In this document: piece by piece, positions 42,679-50,146 of the stretch
How the letters are laid out: every line of letters starts with the position of its first letter
Position numbering within the stretch: the stretch's first letter is position 1
From: CAZKWG01 sp964615375
GTDB taxonomy: Bacteria; Myxococcota_A; UBA796; CAZKWG01
DNA length: 64,000 bases
Assembly (NCBI GenBank): GCA_964615375.1
Contig: CAZTOW010000001.1
Span: 310,001 to 374,000, forward strand
Reading direction: 5' to 3'
Program-made: the position numbers and the translations under genes
Notes under the pieces: generated by a model
The model's database searches: none
The model's input: only the letters and a program-made list of their open reading frames with translations
Told to the model about the DNA's origin: nothing

Positions 42679-43561
42679 ATGTGGTTCCCTCTCTTCCTCT
42701 CCCTCGCTCAGGCCCCCGCGCCCACGCTCGACGCGGAGGGCGCGCTCCTGTCCGCGGAGCGCGCCTTCCTGGCCGGGGACTGAGAGGAGGCGCTCTCTCT
42801 CGCGGAGCTCGTGCCGACGGGCTCGCCCCTCTCCGGGCGCGCGCGGGCGCGCCGTCGCGCTCGCCGAGAGCCAGACGAGCTGGGACCGGCGTCTGGAGCT
42901 GGGGCTCATCGACAGCCTGCAGGGGCCCTTCCTCCGCGGTCGCTGGTTCGCGCCCGAGATCCCCGCCCACCACGCGCAGCGCCTCCTGGAGCTCTGCTGG
43001 ATCCCGGAGGGGGAGGCGGCGCTGGCGCGCGCGCAGGGGCACGTGGACGCGCTGACCGTGCTGCTGGACGATCATGTCAGCAGCTCGGACGCCGCGCTCT
43101 GGGCGAGGCTGCGGACCGGGGACTGGGGGGACGAGGGCCTGGAGGCCTGGCTCTCACTCGACCCGCTGCTCGCGCGCCCGACGGCGCTCGCGCTCGCTCA
43201 TGCGAGCCAGTCGCCCGAGGCGGCGGCGCCGTATCGCGCGCTGGCCCTGGGCTGGCTGCGCCTGGACCTCGACGACGCGCGCGCGCGGGTGGCGGAGGCT
43301 CGGGAGACGGTGGCGCGGGCCACGCTGCTCCAGGATGGGCTCCGCGGGCGCGTCCCTCAGAAGGCCGCCTGCGCCGCCCTGCCGAAGCACTGGGAGTCCT
43401 ACTCCAAGCTGGACAGCTTCGTCTACGACCCACGACACGCCTATGTCTGGGAGCCCGAGCGAGGGGAGTGCTGGAGCGACGAGGTCGGCGATTACGTGCC
43501 CGACGTGCGGAGCCGCTGCGAGGGCGAGGACGTGTTCGAGGCGCTGGGCTGCATGCATTGA
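42679..43561 (+). pseudogene. Decayed secreted-protein gene (nonsense codon plus frameshift)
   Basis: An ATG at 42679 starts a signal-peptide-like sequence (MWFPLFLSLAQAPAPTLDAE) that runs into an in-frame TGA at 42781-42783. The same frame then continues as coding-like sequence (EEALSLAELVPTGSPLSGR). After about 42840-42855 the coding signal moves to another frame, giving about 235 residues ending in ALGCMH at 43561. A TGG-to-TGA change (Trp to stop) plus one small indel would explain both breaks. The family is not recognised; the tail has paired Cys and an aromatic-rich segment. Sequencing error is the alternative explanation. Confidence 0.7.
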
Positions 43562-43591
43562 GGCCCCCGCCGGGCGCGCGCGCCAGGAGGC

Positions 43592-43978
43592 TCAGGCCCG
43601 GGGCGGCCCCTGCTCCAGCCAGCGCTTCAGGTCCCCGCTCGCCAGCGCCGCCTGCAGCTCCGTGCAGCCGCCGATCAGGACGCCCTTGACGAAGACCTGG
43701 GGGAAGGTGGGCCAGCCGCTCCACATCTTGATGGCGAGGCGCGGCCTCCACTTGGAGGCGTAGCCGCCGTACTCCAGGTAGGTGTGGGCGATGCCCGCCT
43801 CGTCGAGCGCCTTGCGGGCTCGCCTGCAGAAGACGTTGGTGGCCATGCCGACCACCACCACGGCGTCGCGGGAGACGGCGGTTGAAACCTCGCTCACCAC
43901 GTCGGCGTGGAAGGCGGCGTGGACGCCCGCGGTGTGGGGGGTGTAGCTGTTCAGGTCGAGCTGCGGGCGCTGGTACAT
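43592..43978 (-). CDS. Glutaredoxin-like protein with a single active-site Cys
   Basis: The ATG at 43978 follows AGGAG and gives 128 residues. The C-terminal 90 residues have the glutaredoxin fold signature: a strand leading to Cys51 in NVFCRRARKAL, the cis-Pro loop WPTFPQVFVKG (Pro93) and the glutathione-binding LIGGC (103-104). The active site is C-R-R-A rather than CPYC or CGFS, so it has one Cys at the motif; a second Cys (105) follows the GG pair. A monothiol-type role in glutathione or Fe-S chemistry is possible. The N-terminal 35 residues are not part of the domain. Confidence 0.8.
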   Translation of the reverse strand: MYQRPQLDLNSYTPHTAGVHAAFHADVVSEVSTAVSRDAVVVVGMATNVFCRRARKALDEAGIAHTYLEYGGYASKWRPRLAIKMWSGWPTFPQVFVKGVLIGGCTELQAALASGDLKRWLEQGPPRA

Positions 43979-44052
43979 GGAGGGCTCCTGATGTGGCAGG
44001 ATGGGTAAGCACGAGGTCGCCTCCGACCAGCCCCCCATCCCCGGAGTCCCCG

Positions 44053-44577
44053 ATGTTCAGCGACGCGCTCCACGCCTACTTCCGCGGTGAGCGGATCGAG
44101 AGCCTGGTTTTCCTCGTGCCTTTCGGGCTCTTCTGCCTGGTGCTGGCCGCGGTGGCGTTCCGAGCGGAGCGCAACGGCTTCGGGGTGGGGCTGGCCATCC
44201 CGCTGGTCCTCCTCGGGCTGCTGGCGACCGGCGTGGGCGGCGGGGTGGGGCTGAGGACCCCCGCGCAGGTCTCCGACCTCGAGGCGCGCCTGGCCCAGGG
44301 CCCCGCGGAGCTGCTGGCGGTCGAGCAGCCGCGCATGGAGAAGGTGAACCACAACTGGGGGGTGTACCTGACGGGCTACGTGGTCTTCCTGGTGCTCGGT
44401 GCCGGGCTGCGCTTCGGGCTCCACGCGGACTGGGCGCATGGGCTCGGGATCGGGCTGATCTTCTTCGGGGCCTCTGGCCTCATCATCGACGGCTTCGCCG
44501 AGCGCCGCGCGCGGATCTACACGGAGGCGCTGCAGACGCTGGCGCGCGAGCAGGCTCAGCCCGGCACCGCCATGTAG
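44053..44577 (+). CDS. Hypothetical four-helix membrane protein
   Basis: The ATG at 44053, with GGAG upstream, gives 174 residues. Four hydrophobic segments are visible (about 18-40, 48-68, 100-122 and 130-150), with a charged loop in the middle and a cytoplasmic-looking charged tail. I recognise no family. Its 3' end overlaps the convergent hydrolase gene by 22 bases. Confidence 0.72.
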   Translation: MFSDALHAYFRGERIESLVFLVPFGLFCLVLAAVAFRAERNGFGVGLAIPLVLLGLLATGVGGGVGLRTPAQVSDLEARLAQGPAELLAVEQPRMEKVNHNWGVYLTGYVVFLVLGAGLRFGLHADWAHGLGIGLIFFGASGLIIDGFAERRARIYTEALQTLAREQAQPGTAM

Positions 44578-45455
44578 CGGCCGAGCCAGCCGATCACCTT
44601 GTCCGCCACCGACTCCCAGCCCGGCTCCAGGAGGGTGAGGTGGGTGCGACCGGGCATGACCTCCAGCTCCACCGAGCCGCTCTCGGCGGGGTACTGCGCG
44701 GCGTTGCGCTCGTTCAGCGCTGCGGGGATGACGTGGTCCTGGTCGCCCGCCAGGAGCAGCAGCGGGGCGTGGGGGTGCTCATAGTCCACGCGGCCGTGGC
44801 GGGTGATGGGGCCGCGGGAGGCGCGCCGGGACTCGGGCACCACGTACCAGTCGTAGAAGTGGTCGGACTCGGTCCGGGGCACGCCGTTGCCGAAGGCGAA
44901 GGCGAACTCGCCGGGGCTCATCAGGATGGGCTTGCCACCCGGGCGCAGCGTGGGCCGGTTGGACTGGAGGAAGTCCCGGTCGTAGCTGAAGACCCCCTTG
45001 GGCGGGGCCGAGTGGATGGCCACGCCCGCCTTCCCGAGCCCCTCGGACAGGAGGATCTGCACGATGAGCCCGCCCATGCTGTGGCCGACCAGCGCGGGGG
45101 GCTCGGGCTGGGCGTTGACGATCTCCCGGTAGTAGTTGACTACTTCATCTAGTTTAAGCCCGCGGAGCTCGTCCTCCGGCACGTTGGCGCGCAGATCGGG
45201 CGGGTTCCCGGCGTGGGCGGGCCAGTCGGGGGAGAGGGTCTGGAAGCCGGCGGCCTGGAAGCGCGGGGCCCAGTTCTCCCAGCAGCGACCGTTCAGGTAG
45301 AGGCCGTGGATGAAGATCACGGTGCCGCGGGAGGGCAGGGGCTCGGGGGCCGGCTCGGCGGCGGGGGCCGGCTCGGTGACCGGCGCCTCGGCGGGCGCGG
45401 CGGCGGGGGCGGGCTCCTGGGCGAGCGCGGCGAGGGCGAGGAGGATGAGGCGCAT
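44556..45455 (-). CDS. Secreted alpha/beta hydrolase
   Basis: The ATG at 45455 (GGAG five bases upstream) encodes a signal peptide of about 16 residues (ending ALAALAQ). A low-complexity Ala/Pro/Glu spacer (to about 42) precedes an alpha/beta hydrolase domain. The oxyanion-side motif FIHGLYLNGRCWENW, the nucleophile elbow GHSMGG, an Asp in AGDQDHVIP and His in GRTHLTLLE supply the expected triad and neighbours. The product is probably periplasmic; an esterase or lipase substrate is not evident. The Pro/Ala/Glu spacer suggests anchoring to the envelope at a distance. Confidence 0.88.
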   Translation of the reverse strand: MRLILLALAALAQEPAPAAAPAEAPVTEPAPAAEPAPEPLPSRGTVIFIHGLYLNGRCWENWAPRFQAAGFQTLSPDWPAHAGNPPDLRANVPEDELRGLKLDEVVNYYREIVNAQPEPPALVGHSMGGLIVQILLSEGLGKAGVAIHSAPPKGVFSYDRDFLQSNRPTLRPGGKPILMSPGEFAFAFGNGVPRTESDHFYDWYVVPESRRASRGPITRHGRVDYEHPHAPLLLLAGDQDHVIPAALNERNAAQYPAESGSVELEVMPGRTHLTLLEPGWESVADKVIGWLGRYMAVPG

Positions 45456-45553
45456 GAGGGCTCCGGGGAGGTTCACCTCGGAGAATATCGGAAGCGGCGA
45501 TCCATGGGCGCCCGCGCGGCGTAGAATCCCGGCTCCTTCCTCTGGAGAGCGCC

Positions 45554-47083
45554 ATGAGCCTGAACCTCGCCACCCTGCTGCGCAGCAGCGCGCAGCGCCG
45601 CCCTGATCACCCCTGCCTCATCCTGGGCGACGTCACGCTGAGCTACGGCGTCGTGGACGCGATGGCCCGGCGCTTCGCCGGGGCGCTGCAGGGGCTCGGG
45701 CTCCAGAAGGGACAGCACGTCGCGCTGCTCCTGCCGAACGTGCCCCACTTCTCGCTGGCCTACTGGGGCGCGCACTACGCCGGCTGCCCGGTGGTGCCGC
45801 TGAACGTGCTGCTGACCGCGCCGGAGATCACCTACCACCTCGACGACTCCGACGCGGTGGCGCTGGTGGCCTGGGAGGGCTTCGAGGCGCAGGCCCTCGA
45901 GGCCGTCCGGCACGCCGAGACCTGCAAGCACCTCATCGTCGTGCGCGCGGACCGCGCCGACACCCGCGCGCCGGAGGGGGCCCACAACTTCTCCGCGATC
46001 ATGGCCACGGCGACCCCGGTGGACGACCTCCCCGACACCAACCCCGACGACACGGCGGTGCTGCTCTACACCTCGGGCACCACGGGCAAGGCCAAGGGCG
46101 CCGAGCTCACCCACTTCAACATGTTCTACAACGCCGACTACTCGGGCACGAAGCTGCTGCCGCTGGACGGCGACGCGGTCTCGCTGGTCACGCTCCCGCT
46201 CTTCCACAGCTTCGGGCAGACGGTCATGCACAACGCCGTGATCGCCCGCGGCGGCACCCTGGTCCTGCTGCCCCGCTTCGACGCCACCGCGGCGCTCGGC
46301 CTCATGGCCCGCCACCGCGTGACCTTCTTCGGCGGCGTCCCCACCATGTACTTCGCCATGCTGCACCACCCCCAGGCGGACAGCTTCGACCTCAGCGCGC
46401 TCAAGCTCTGCGTGAGCGGCGGGGCGGCGATGCCGGTGGAGGTCATGCGGGCCTTCGACGCGAAGTACAAGGTCAACATCCTGGAGGGCTACGGGCTCTC
46501 CGAGACCAGCCCGGTGGCCAGCTTCAACGTGCTCGACCGCCCGAAGAAGGCCGGCAGCGTCGGCCTCCCGCTCCAGGGCGTGGAGTTCCGCCTGCTGGAC
46601 ACCGAGGGCGCCGTCATCCACGAGAGCGGCAAGCCCGGCGAGATCGCGATCAAGGGCCACAACGTCATGAAGGGCTACTACAAGCGGCCCGAGGCCACCC
46701 GCGAGGTCCTGCAGAACGGCTGGTTCAAGACGGGGGACGTCGCGATTCGGGACGACGAAGGCTACTACTTCATCGTGGACCGCAGCAAGGACATGATCAT
46801 CCGCGGCGGCTTCAACGTCTACCCGCGGGAGATCGAGGAGGTCCTCTATGGCCACCCGGCGGTGGGCGAGGTGGCGGTCATCGGCCAGAAGGACGAGCGC
46901 CTGGGCGAGGAGGTCGTCGCCGTGATCGCCTGGAAGCCCGGACACCAGGGTGACGCCGACGAGCTGCTGGCCTGGTGCCGCGAGCGCCTGGCCAGCTACA
47001 AGATGCCCCGGGTCGTGCGGGTCATGGACAGCCTGCCCAAGGGGCCGACGGGGAAGATCCTGAAGCGGGAGCTGCGGGGGTAG
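45554..47083 (+). CDS. Long-chain acyl-CoA ligase (AMP-forming)
   Basis: The 509-residue ANL-superfamily enzyme activates a carboxylic acid, probably a fatty acid, with ATP and CoA. Motifs are the P-loop YTSGTTGKAKGAELTH, the ATP-binding GYGLSETSPV, the hinge-preceding GWFKTGDVAIRDDEGYYFIVDR and the C-terminal lysine in PKGPTGKILKREL, all intact. GGAGAG precedes the ATG. The length and motifs fit short/medium to long-chain acyl-CoA synthetases (FadD/LcfB type); chain length cannot be told from sequence. The gene converges with nosY, with 12 bases between the stops. Confidence 0.92.
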   Translation: MSLNLATLLRSSAQRRPDHPCLILGDVTLSYGVVDAMARRFAGALQGLGLQKGQHVALLLPNVPHFSLAYWGAHYAGCPVVPLNVLLTAPEITYHLDDSDAVALVAWEGFEAQALEAVRHAETCKHLIVVRADRADTRAPEGAHNFSAIMATATPVDDLPDTNPDDTAVLLYTSGTTGKAKGAELTHFNMFYNADYSGTKLLPLDGDAVSLVTLPLFHSFGQTVMHNAVIARGGTLVLLPRFDATAALGLMARHRVTFFGGVPTMYFAMLHHPQADSFDLSALKLCVSGGAAMPVEVMRAFDAKYKVNILEGYGLSETSPVASFNVLDRPKKAGSVGLPLQGVEFRLLDTEGAVIHESGKPGEIAIKGHNVMKGYYKRPEATREVLQNGWFKTGDVAIRDDEGYYFIVDRSKDMIIRGGFNVYPREIEEVLYGHPAVGEVAVIGQKDERLGEEVVAVIAWKPGHQGDADELLAWCRERLASYKMPRVVRVMDSLPKGPTGKILKRELRG

Positions 47084-47095
47084 ATCCCCAGCCCC

Positions 47096-47917
47096 TCAGC
47101 CCACGTCCCGCCGCGAAAACGCCCACAGCCCCACCGCGCTCGCGGCCAGGCCGACCAGCGCGGGCCAGCCGAGGCCGTAGACCTGCGTCCAGGTGGGCCC
47201 CAGGGTGACCGTCATCCAGGTCCCCACCGGGCCCAGCACGCCGAGCTCGGGGTCCACGCGGGCCAGGAGGCCCAGGCGCCCGGCCTGGACGGGGTTCAGC
47301 CCGGCCAGCAGGAAGACGGCGTAGGGGGGCAGGTCCCAGCGCAAGAGCAGGCCCAGGACCACGAAGTCCACCAGGGCCGCGGTGGCCATCCACAGCGAGA
47401 GCGCGCGGAGGAGGGCCTGCTCGGGGCTGCGGGAGAGCGCGCTGATCGCCACGCCCAGCCCGCCGAAGCAGAGGCTCTGCCCCAGCAGCAGCCCGAGGAA
47501 GTGCAGCAGCAGGCCTGGCGGCATGGGCTCCCCGAGCAGCAGGCCCGCCACGCCCAGCAGCAGCACGGCGGCGGTCAGCGGGAGGGAGACGGCCCCCAGC
47601 CGCGGCAGCACGAGGGCCAGAAAGGTGCGCGCCCGGCTGGTGGGGTAGGAGAGGTACCACTCCAGGGCGCCGCTCTGCTGGGCCCCGGTCACGCTCTGCG
47701 CGGTGGCGAAGAGGGCCAGCAGGGGCACGAAGAGCAGGCTCGCCTGCACGACCCCGCCCAGCACGCGCCCGAAGCCGGTGAAGCCCACCAGCGCCGACTC
47801 GCGCGTCGCCACCACCACGAAGAAACCCACCAGCCCGGCGGCCAGGAGCACCGCGGCGCCGAACCAGCGCGCGCGCAGCACCTGGTAGAGCTCGAGCCGC
47901 AGCAGGGCCGCGCTCAT
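47096..47917 (-). CDS. nosY: NosY-like ABC transporter permease of nitrous oxide reductase maturation
   Basis: The ATG at 47917 overlaps the nosL stop (ATGA), giving 273 residues with about six transmembrane segments, an ABC-2-type permease. Together with NosF it should form the transporter that supplies sulfur for the CuZ centre of NosZ, as shown for the nos systems of model denitrifiers. It retains the hydrophobic profile and conserved SGALEWYLSYPTSRARTFLA loop of the family. It is the last gene of the leftward nos cluster. Confidence 0.85.
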   Translation of the reverse strand: MSAALLRLELYQVLRARWFGAAVLLAAGLVGFFVVVATRESALVGFTGFGRVLGGVVQASLLFVPLLALFATAQSVTGAQQSGALEWYLSYPTSRARTFLALVLPRLGAVSLPLTAAVLLLGVAGLLLGEPMPPGLLLHFLGLLLGQSLCFGGLGVAISALSRSPEQALLRALSLWMATAALVDFVVLGLLLRWDLPPYAVFLLAGLNPVQAGRLGLLARVDPELGVLGPVGTWMTVTLGPTWTQVYGLGWPALVGLAASAVGLWAFSRRDVG

Positions 47918-48288
47918 TTCGACACCGCGCGGCTGCTGGCCTCGCCGACGCCCAGCGCGCCGGGTGTGTCTTTTGACACAGCCTGGAGCCCGCTGCCCAT
48001 GGGCGTGGTGGCGCCCACGGTGAAGCCGACCTCCGCCTCCGTGTACCAGCGCTGTCCGTCGGAGAACCACAGGTGGGTGTACTTCTGGGGGTGGTCCATC
48101 ATGTAGGAGAAGAGGCAGCCCGGGTCGTCGAAGCCCAGCGTCTCGCCGTCCGGGGTGACCAGGGCGGCGGCGTGCTTCGGATCGCTGACCAGCATCCCGC
48201 AGTGATCGCAGGCCTCGTGGTCATAGTGCAGCTCGGGCGGCGCGTTGGGGTCGCGCGCGCAGGCCAGCAGCAGCAGCAGGGAGATCAT
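47914..48288 (-). CDS. nosL: NosL copper chaperone lipoprotein
   Basis: The ATG at 48288 overlaps the nosF stop by four bases. A short lipoprotein signal (LLLLLAC, Cys10) precedes a compact NosL domain with CDHCGMLVSDPKHAA (Cys and Met Cu(I) ligands) and DDPGCLFSYM. NosL delivers copper for assembly of the CuZ centre of nitrous oxide reductase. After the domain, a C-terminal extension of about 25 residues includes a segment whose DNA carries a palindrome also found upstream of nifJ. Confidence 0.92.
   Translation of the reverse strand: MISLLLLLACARDPNAPPELHYDHEACDHCGMLVSDPKHAAALVTPDGETLGFDDPGCLFSYMMDHPQKYTHLWFSDGQRWYTEAEVGFTVGATTPMGSGLQAVSKDTPGALGVGEASSRAVSK
47964..47980. other. Palindrome shared with the nifJ upstream region
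   Basis: TGTGTCTTTTGACACA at 47965-47980 is the exact reverse complement of the core of the hairpin at 4364-4379. It lies in the 3' end of nosL, about 50 bases before the nosY start. Confidence 0.5.
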
Positions 48289-49025
48289 GGGGTCCTCGTG
48301 CGGCCGGAGCCACGCTCGGGGAAGCGGAATACGACGCCTTCCTCGTCCATCCCGGCTTCGCTCGCCCATCGCGGATTCGAGAGGAAGGCGTCGAGACGAT
48401 CGTCGAAGCGCACCAGGCCGTCGGTCAGCACCACCACGCGATCGACGAGGTGGCGGACCTCCTCCAGGCGGTGGCTGGAGAGCAGCACGGTCGGCGCGGG
48501 CTCGCGCGCGGCGAGCCGGGCCAGGAAGACCTCCCGCGAGGCGGGGTCCAGGTTGGCGGTGGGCTCGTCGAAGACCAGGACCGGGCAGTCGCTGGCCAGG
48601 GCCATCGCGGCGAGCAGCTTCTGCTGCATCCCGCCCGAGAGCGCGTTGAAGCGGATCTTCCAGATGGCGCCGAGGTCGAGCTGGAACTCGGCCGCCTGCC
48701 GGTGCAGGCGCTCGGCGGGCAGGCCGCGCAGGGCGGACCAGGCCCCCACCAGCTCGCCGGTGGGGGCGGGCAGGGCGGGGGCGCGCTGGGGCACGTAGGC
48801 GGTGTGGACGGCGGCGGCGCGGTGGTCGTCCCAGGGGTCGTGCCCGCAGACCCGGGCGCGCCCGGTCGTGCGGATGAAGCCCAGGATCGCGCGCATCAGC
48901 GTGGTCTTGCCCGAGCCGTTGGGGCCGACCAGGGCCACGCGCTCGCCCGGCGCCACGCGCAGATCGACGCCGCGCAGGACGGGACGCCCGTCGTAGCTCT
49001 TGCACAGGCCCTGGACCTCGATCAT
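48285..49025 (-). CDS. nosF: NosF-like ABC transporter ATP-binding protein
   Basis: The ATG at 49025 overlaps the preceding stop (ATGA), giving 246 residues. Walker A is GPNGSGKTT, the signature motif LSGGMQQK, Walker B LVFDEPTANLD, and the H-loop is in LLSSHRLEEV; all are intact. The Q-loop region has YVPQRAP. It pairs with the NosY permease encoded two genes later. The order nosF-nosL-nosY with four-base overlaps indicates tight translational coupling. Confidence 0.93.
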   Translation of the reverse strand: MIEVQGLCKSYDGRPVLRGVDLRVAPGERVALVGPNGSGKTTLMRAILGFIRTTGRARVCGHDPWDDHRAAAVHTAYVPQRAPALPAPTGELVGAWSALRGLPAERLHRQAAEFQLDLGAIWKIRFNALSGGMQQKLLAAMALASDCPVLVFDEPTANLDPASREVFLARLAAREPAPTVLLSSHRLEEVRHLVDRVVVLTDGLVRFDDRLDAFLSNPRWASEAGMDEEGVVFRFPERGSGRTRTP

Positions 49026-49684
49026 GGCGTCTTCACCAGCCCGTGCTCGCACAGGGTCTCGCAGACCTCGTGCGCGGGGCAGTCGGCGCAGACCTTCCGG
49101 CGCTGCCAGATGGCGACGACCACCAGGATCACGCCCAGCGTGGCCAGCCAGAAGCCCCAGCCCGGCACGGCCATGGTCTCGAACTGCCCGACCTTGCCGT
49201 GCCCGAAGAGGGTGGGCGTGAAGGCCTGGATGTGGACGGGCGCCTTCGGGTCCAGGTCATGCCCGAAGCGGTAGAGCCAGTACATCGTGTCGCCGATGAA
49301 GCCGAGCGGGAGCGTCGCCGCCAGCAGGGCGGGCAGCGGGCTCAGCTTGCGTCCGACCAGCAGCGTCGTCGCCAGCACGGCCACGCCGATGCCGCCGATG
49401 AGCCAGCCGGCGTAGGCCCGCTCCAGCGTCGCCGCGTCCTCGAGGTGGCCCATGCCGATGTAGTGGTTGATGATGTTGATCTCGTCTACATCCCCGCCCA
49501 CGCCCGTCAGGCTGATGACGAGCGAGAGCCCCTTCGGGTACTGCGGCGCCACCAGCGTGAAGTCCCACCAGGGCAGGAAGTAGGAGCCGGCGAACATCGC
49601 CGCCGCCGCCGCGGCCAGCCCCAGCACCAGCCAGCGCTGCCGCTTGTGCCAGTGGATGACGCTCACCGCGCGGGAGGACTCCAT
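49022..49684 (-). CDS. Nos-cluster membrane protein with a four-Cys tail (NosB-like position)
   Basis: The 220-residue protein has about four hydrophobic segments (18-38, 90-112, 118-138 and 172-192). It ends in a cytoplasm- or periplasm-facing tail with four Cys in CADCPAHEVCETLCEHG (C-x2-C-x5-C-x3-C). Clade II nos clusters often carry an uncharacterised membrane protein, NosB, near nosZ; the position fits, but I cannot confirm homology. The Cys cluster could bind copper or an Fe-S centre and take part in electron delivery. It starts two bases after the cytochrome gene and overlaps nosF. Confidence 0.72.
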   Translation of the reverse strand: MESSRAVSVIHWHKRQRWLVLGLAAAAAAMFAGSYFLPWWDFTLVAPQYPKGLSLVISLTGVGGDVDEINIINHYIGMGHLEDAATLERAYAGWLIGGIGVAVLATTLLVGRKLSPLPALLAATLPLGFIGDTMYWLYRFGHDLDPKAPVHIQAFTPTLFGHGKVGQFETMAVPGWGFWLATLGVILVVVAIWQRRKVCADCPAHEVCETLCEHGLVKTP

Positions 49685-49686
49685 GA

Positions 49687-50145
49687 TCAGGCCCCCTTGC
49701 TCTTGAGGAAGGCGAGGAGCCTGGGCAGCTCCTCGGCCGTGACGCCCTGCTTGGGCATCTGGACCATGTGGGTCTTGAACATCTCCTTCGCGGTGGGGTC
49801 ATCCTTGACCATGCGCTCGGGCTCCAGGATCATCCGCTCGATCCAGGGGAGGGTGCGGCGCGTGGTCAGCCCGGTGAGGTCCGGGCCCACCAGCTTGGAG
49901 CCCCAGGCGTGGCAGCCCCCGCAGCCGCGCACGCCCCAGAGGTTCTCGCCGGCGGCGATGTCGGCGGGATCGGTGGAGATGGCGGTGATCGCGGGGATCG
50001 CGATGGACTCGGGGCCGTCGGGGCCCACGTTGGCCGCGGGCGCGGGCGGCGCCGGGGTCGTCACGGGCGGGGTGCTCGCCGGCCCGGCGGGCTTGGGCTC
50101 GGATCCGCCGCAGGCGAGGAGCAGGCTCAGCAGGACAGGGATCAT
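49687..50145 (-). CDS. Lipoprotein c-type cytochrome of the nos cluster
   Basis: The signal ends LLLAC (Cys12), so the protein is lipid-anchored. A Pro/Ala/Thr-rich spacer (to about 50) precedes a mono-haem cytochrome c domain with the haem-binding CGGCH motif and a candidate Met ligand in HMVQMPKQG. It is the likely immediate electron donor to NosZ, whose gene ends one base upstream. This role is known for cytochromes in other clade II nos clusters; here it is inferred. Confidence 0.93.
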   Translation of the reverse strand: MIPVLLSLLLACGGSEPKPAGPASTPPVTTPAPPAPAANVGPDGPESIAIPAITAISTDPADIAAGENLWGVRGCGGCHAWGSKLVGPDLTGLTTRRTLPWIERMILEPERMVKDDPTAKEMFKTHMVQMPKQGVTAEELPRLLAFLKSKGA

Positions 50146-50146
50146 C

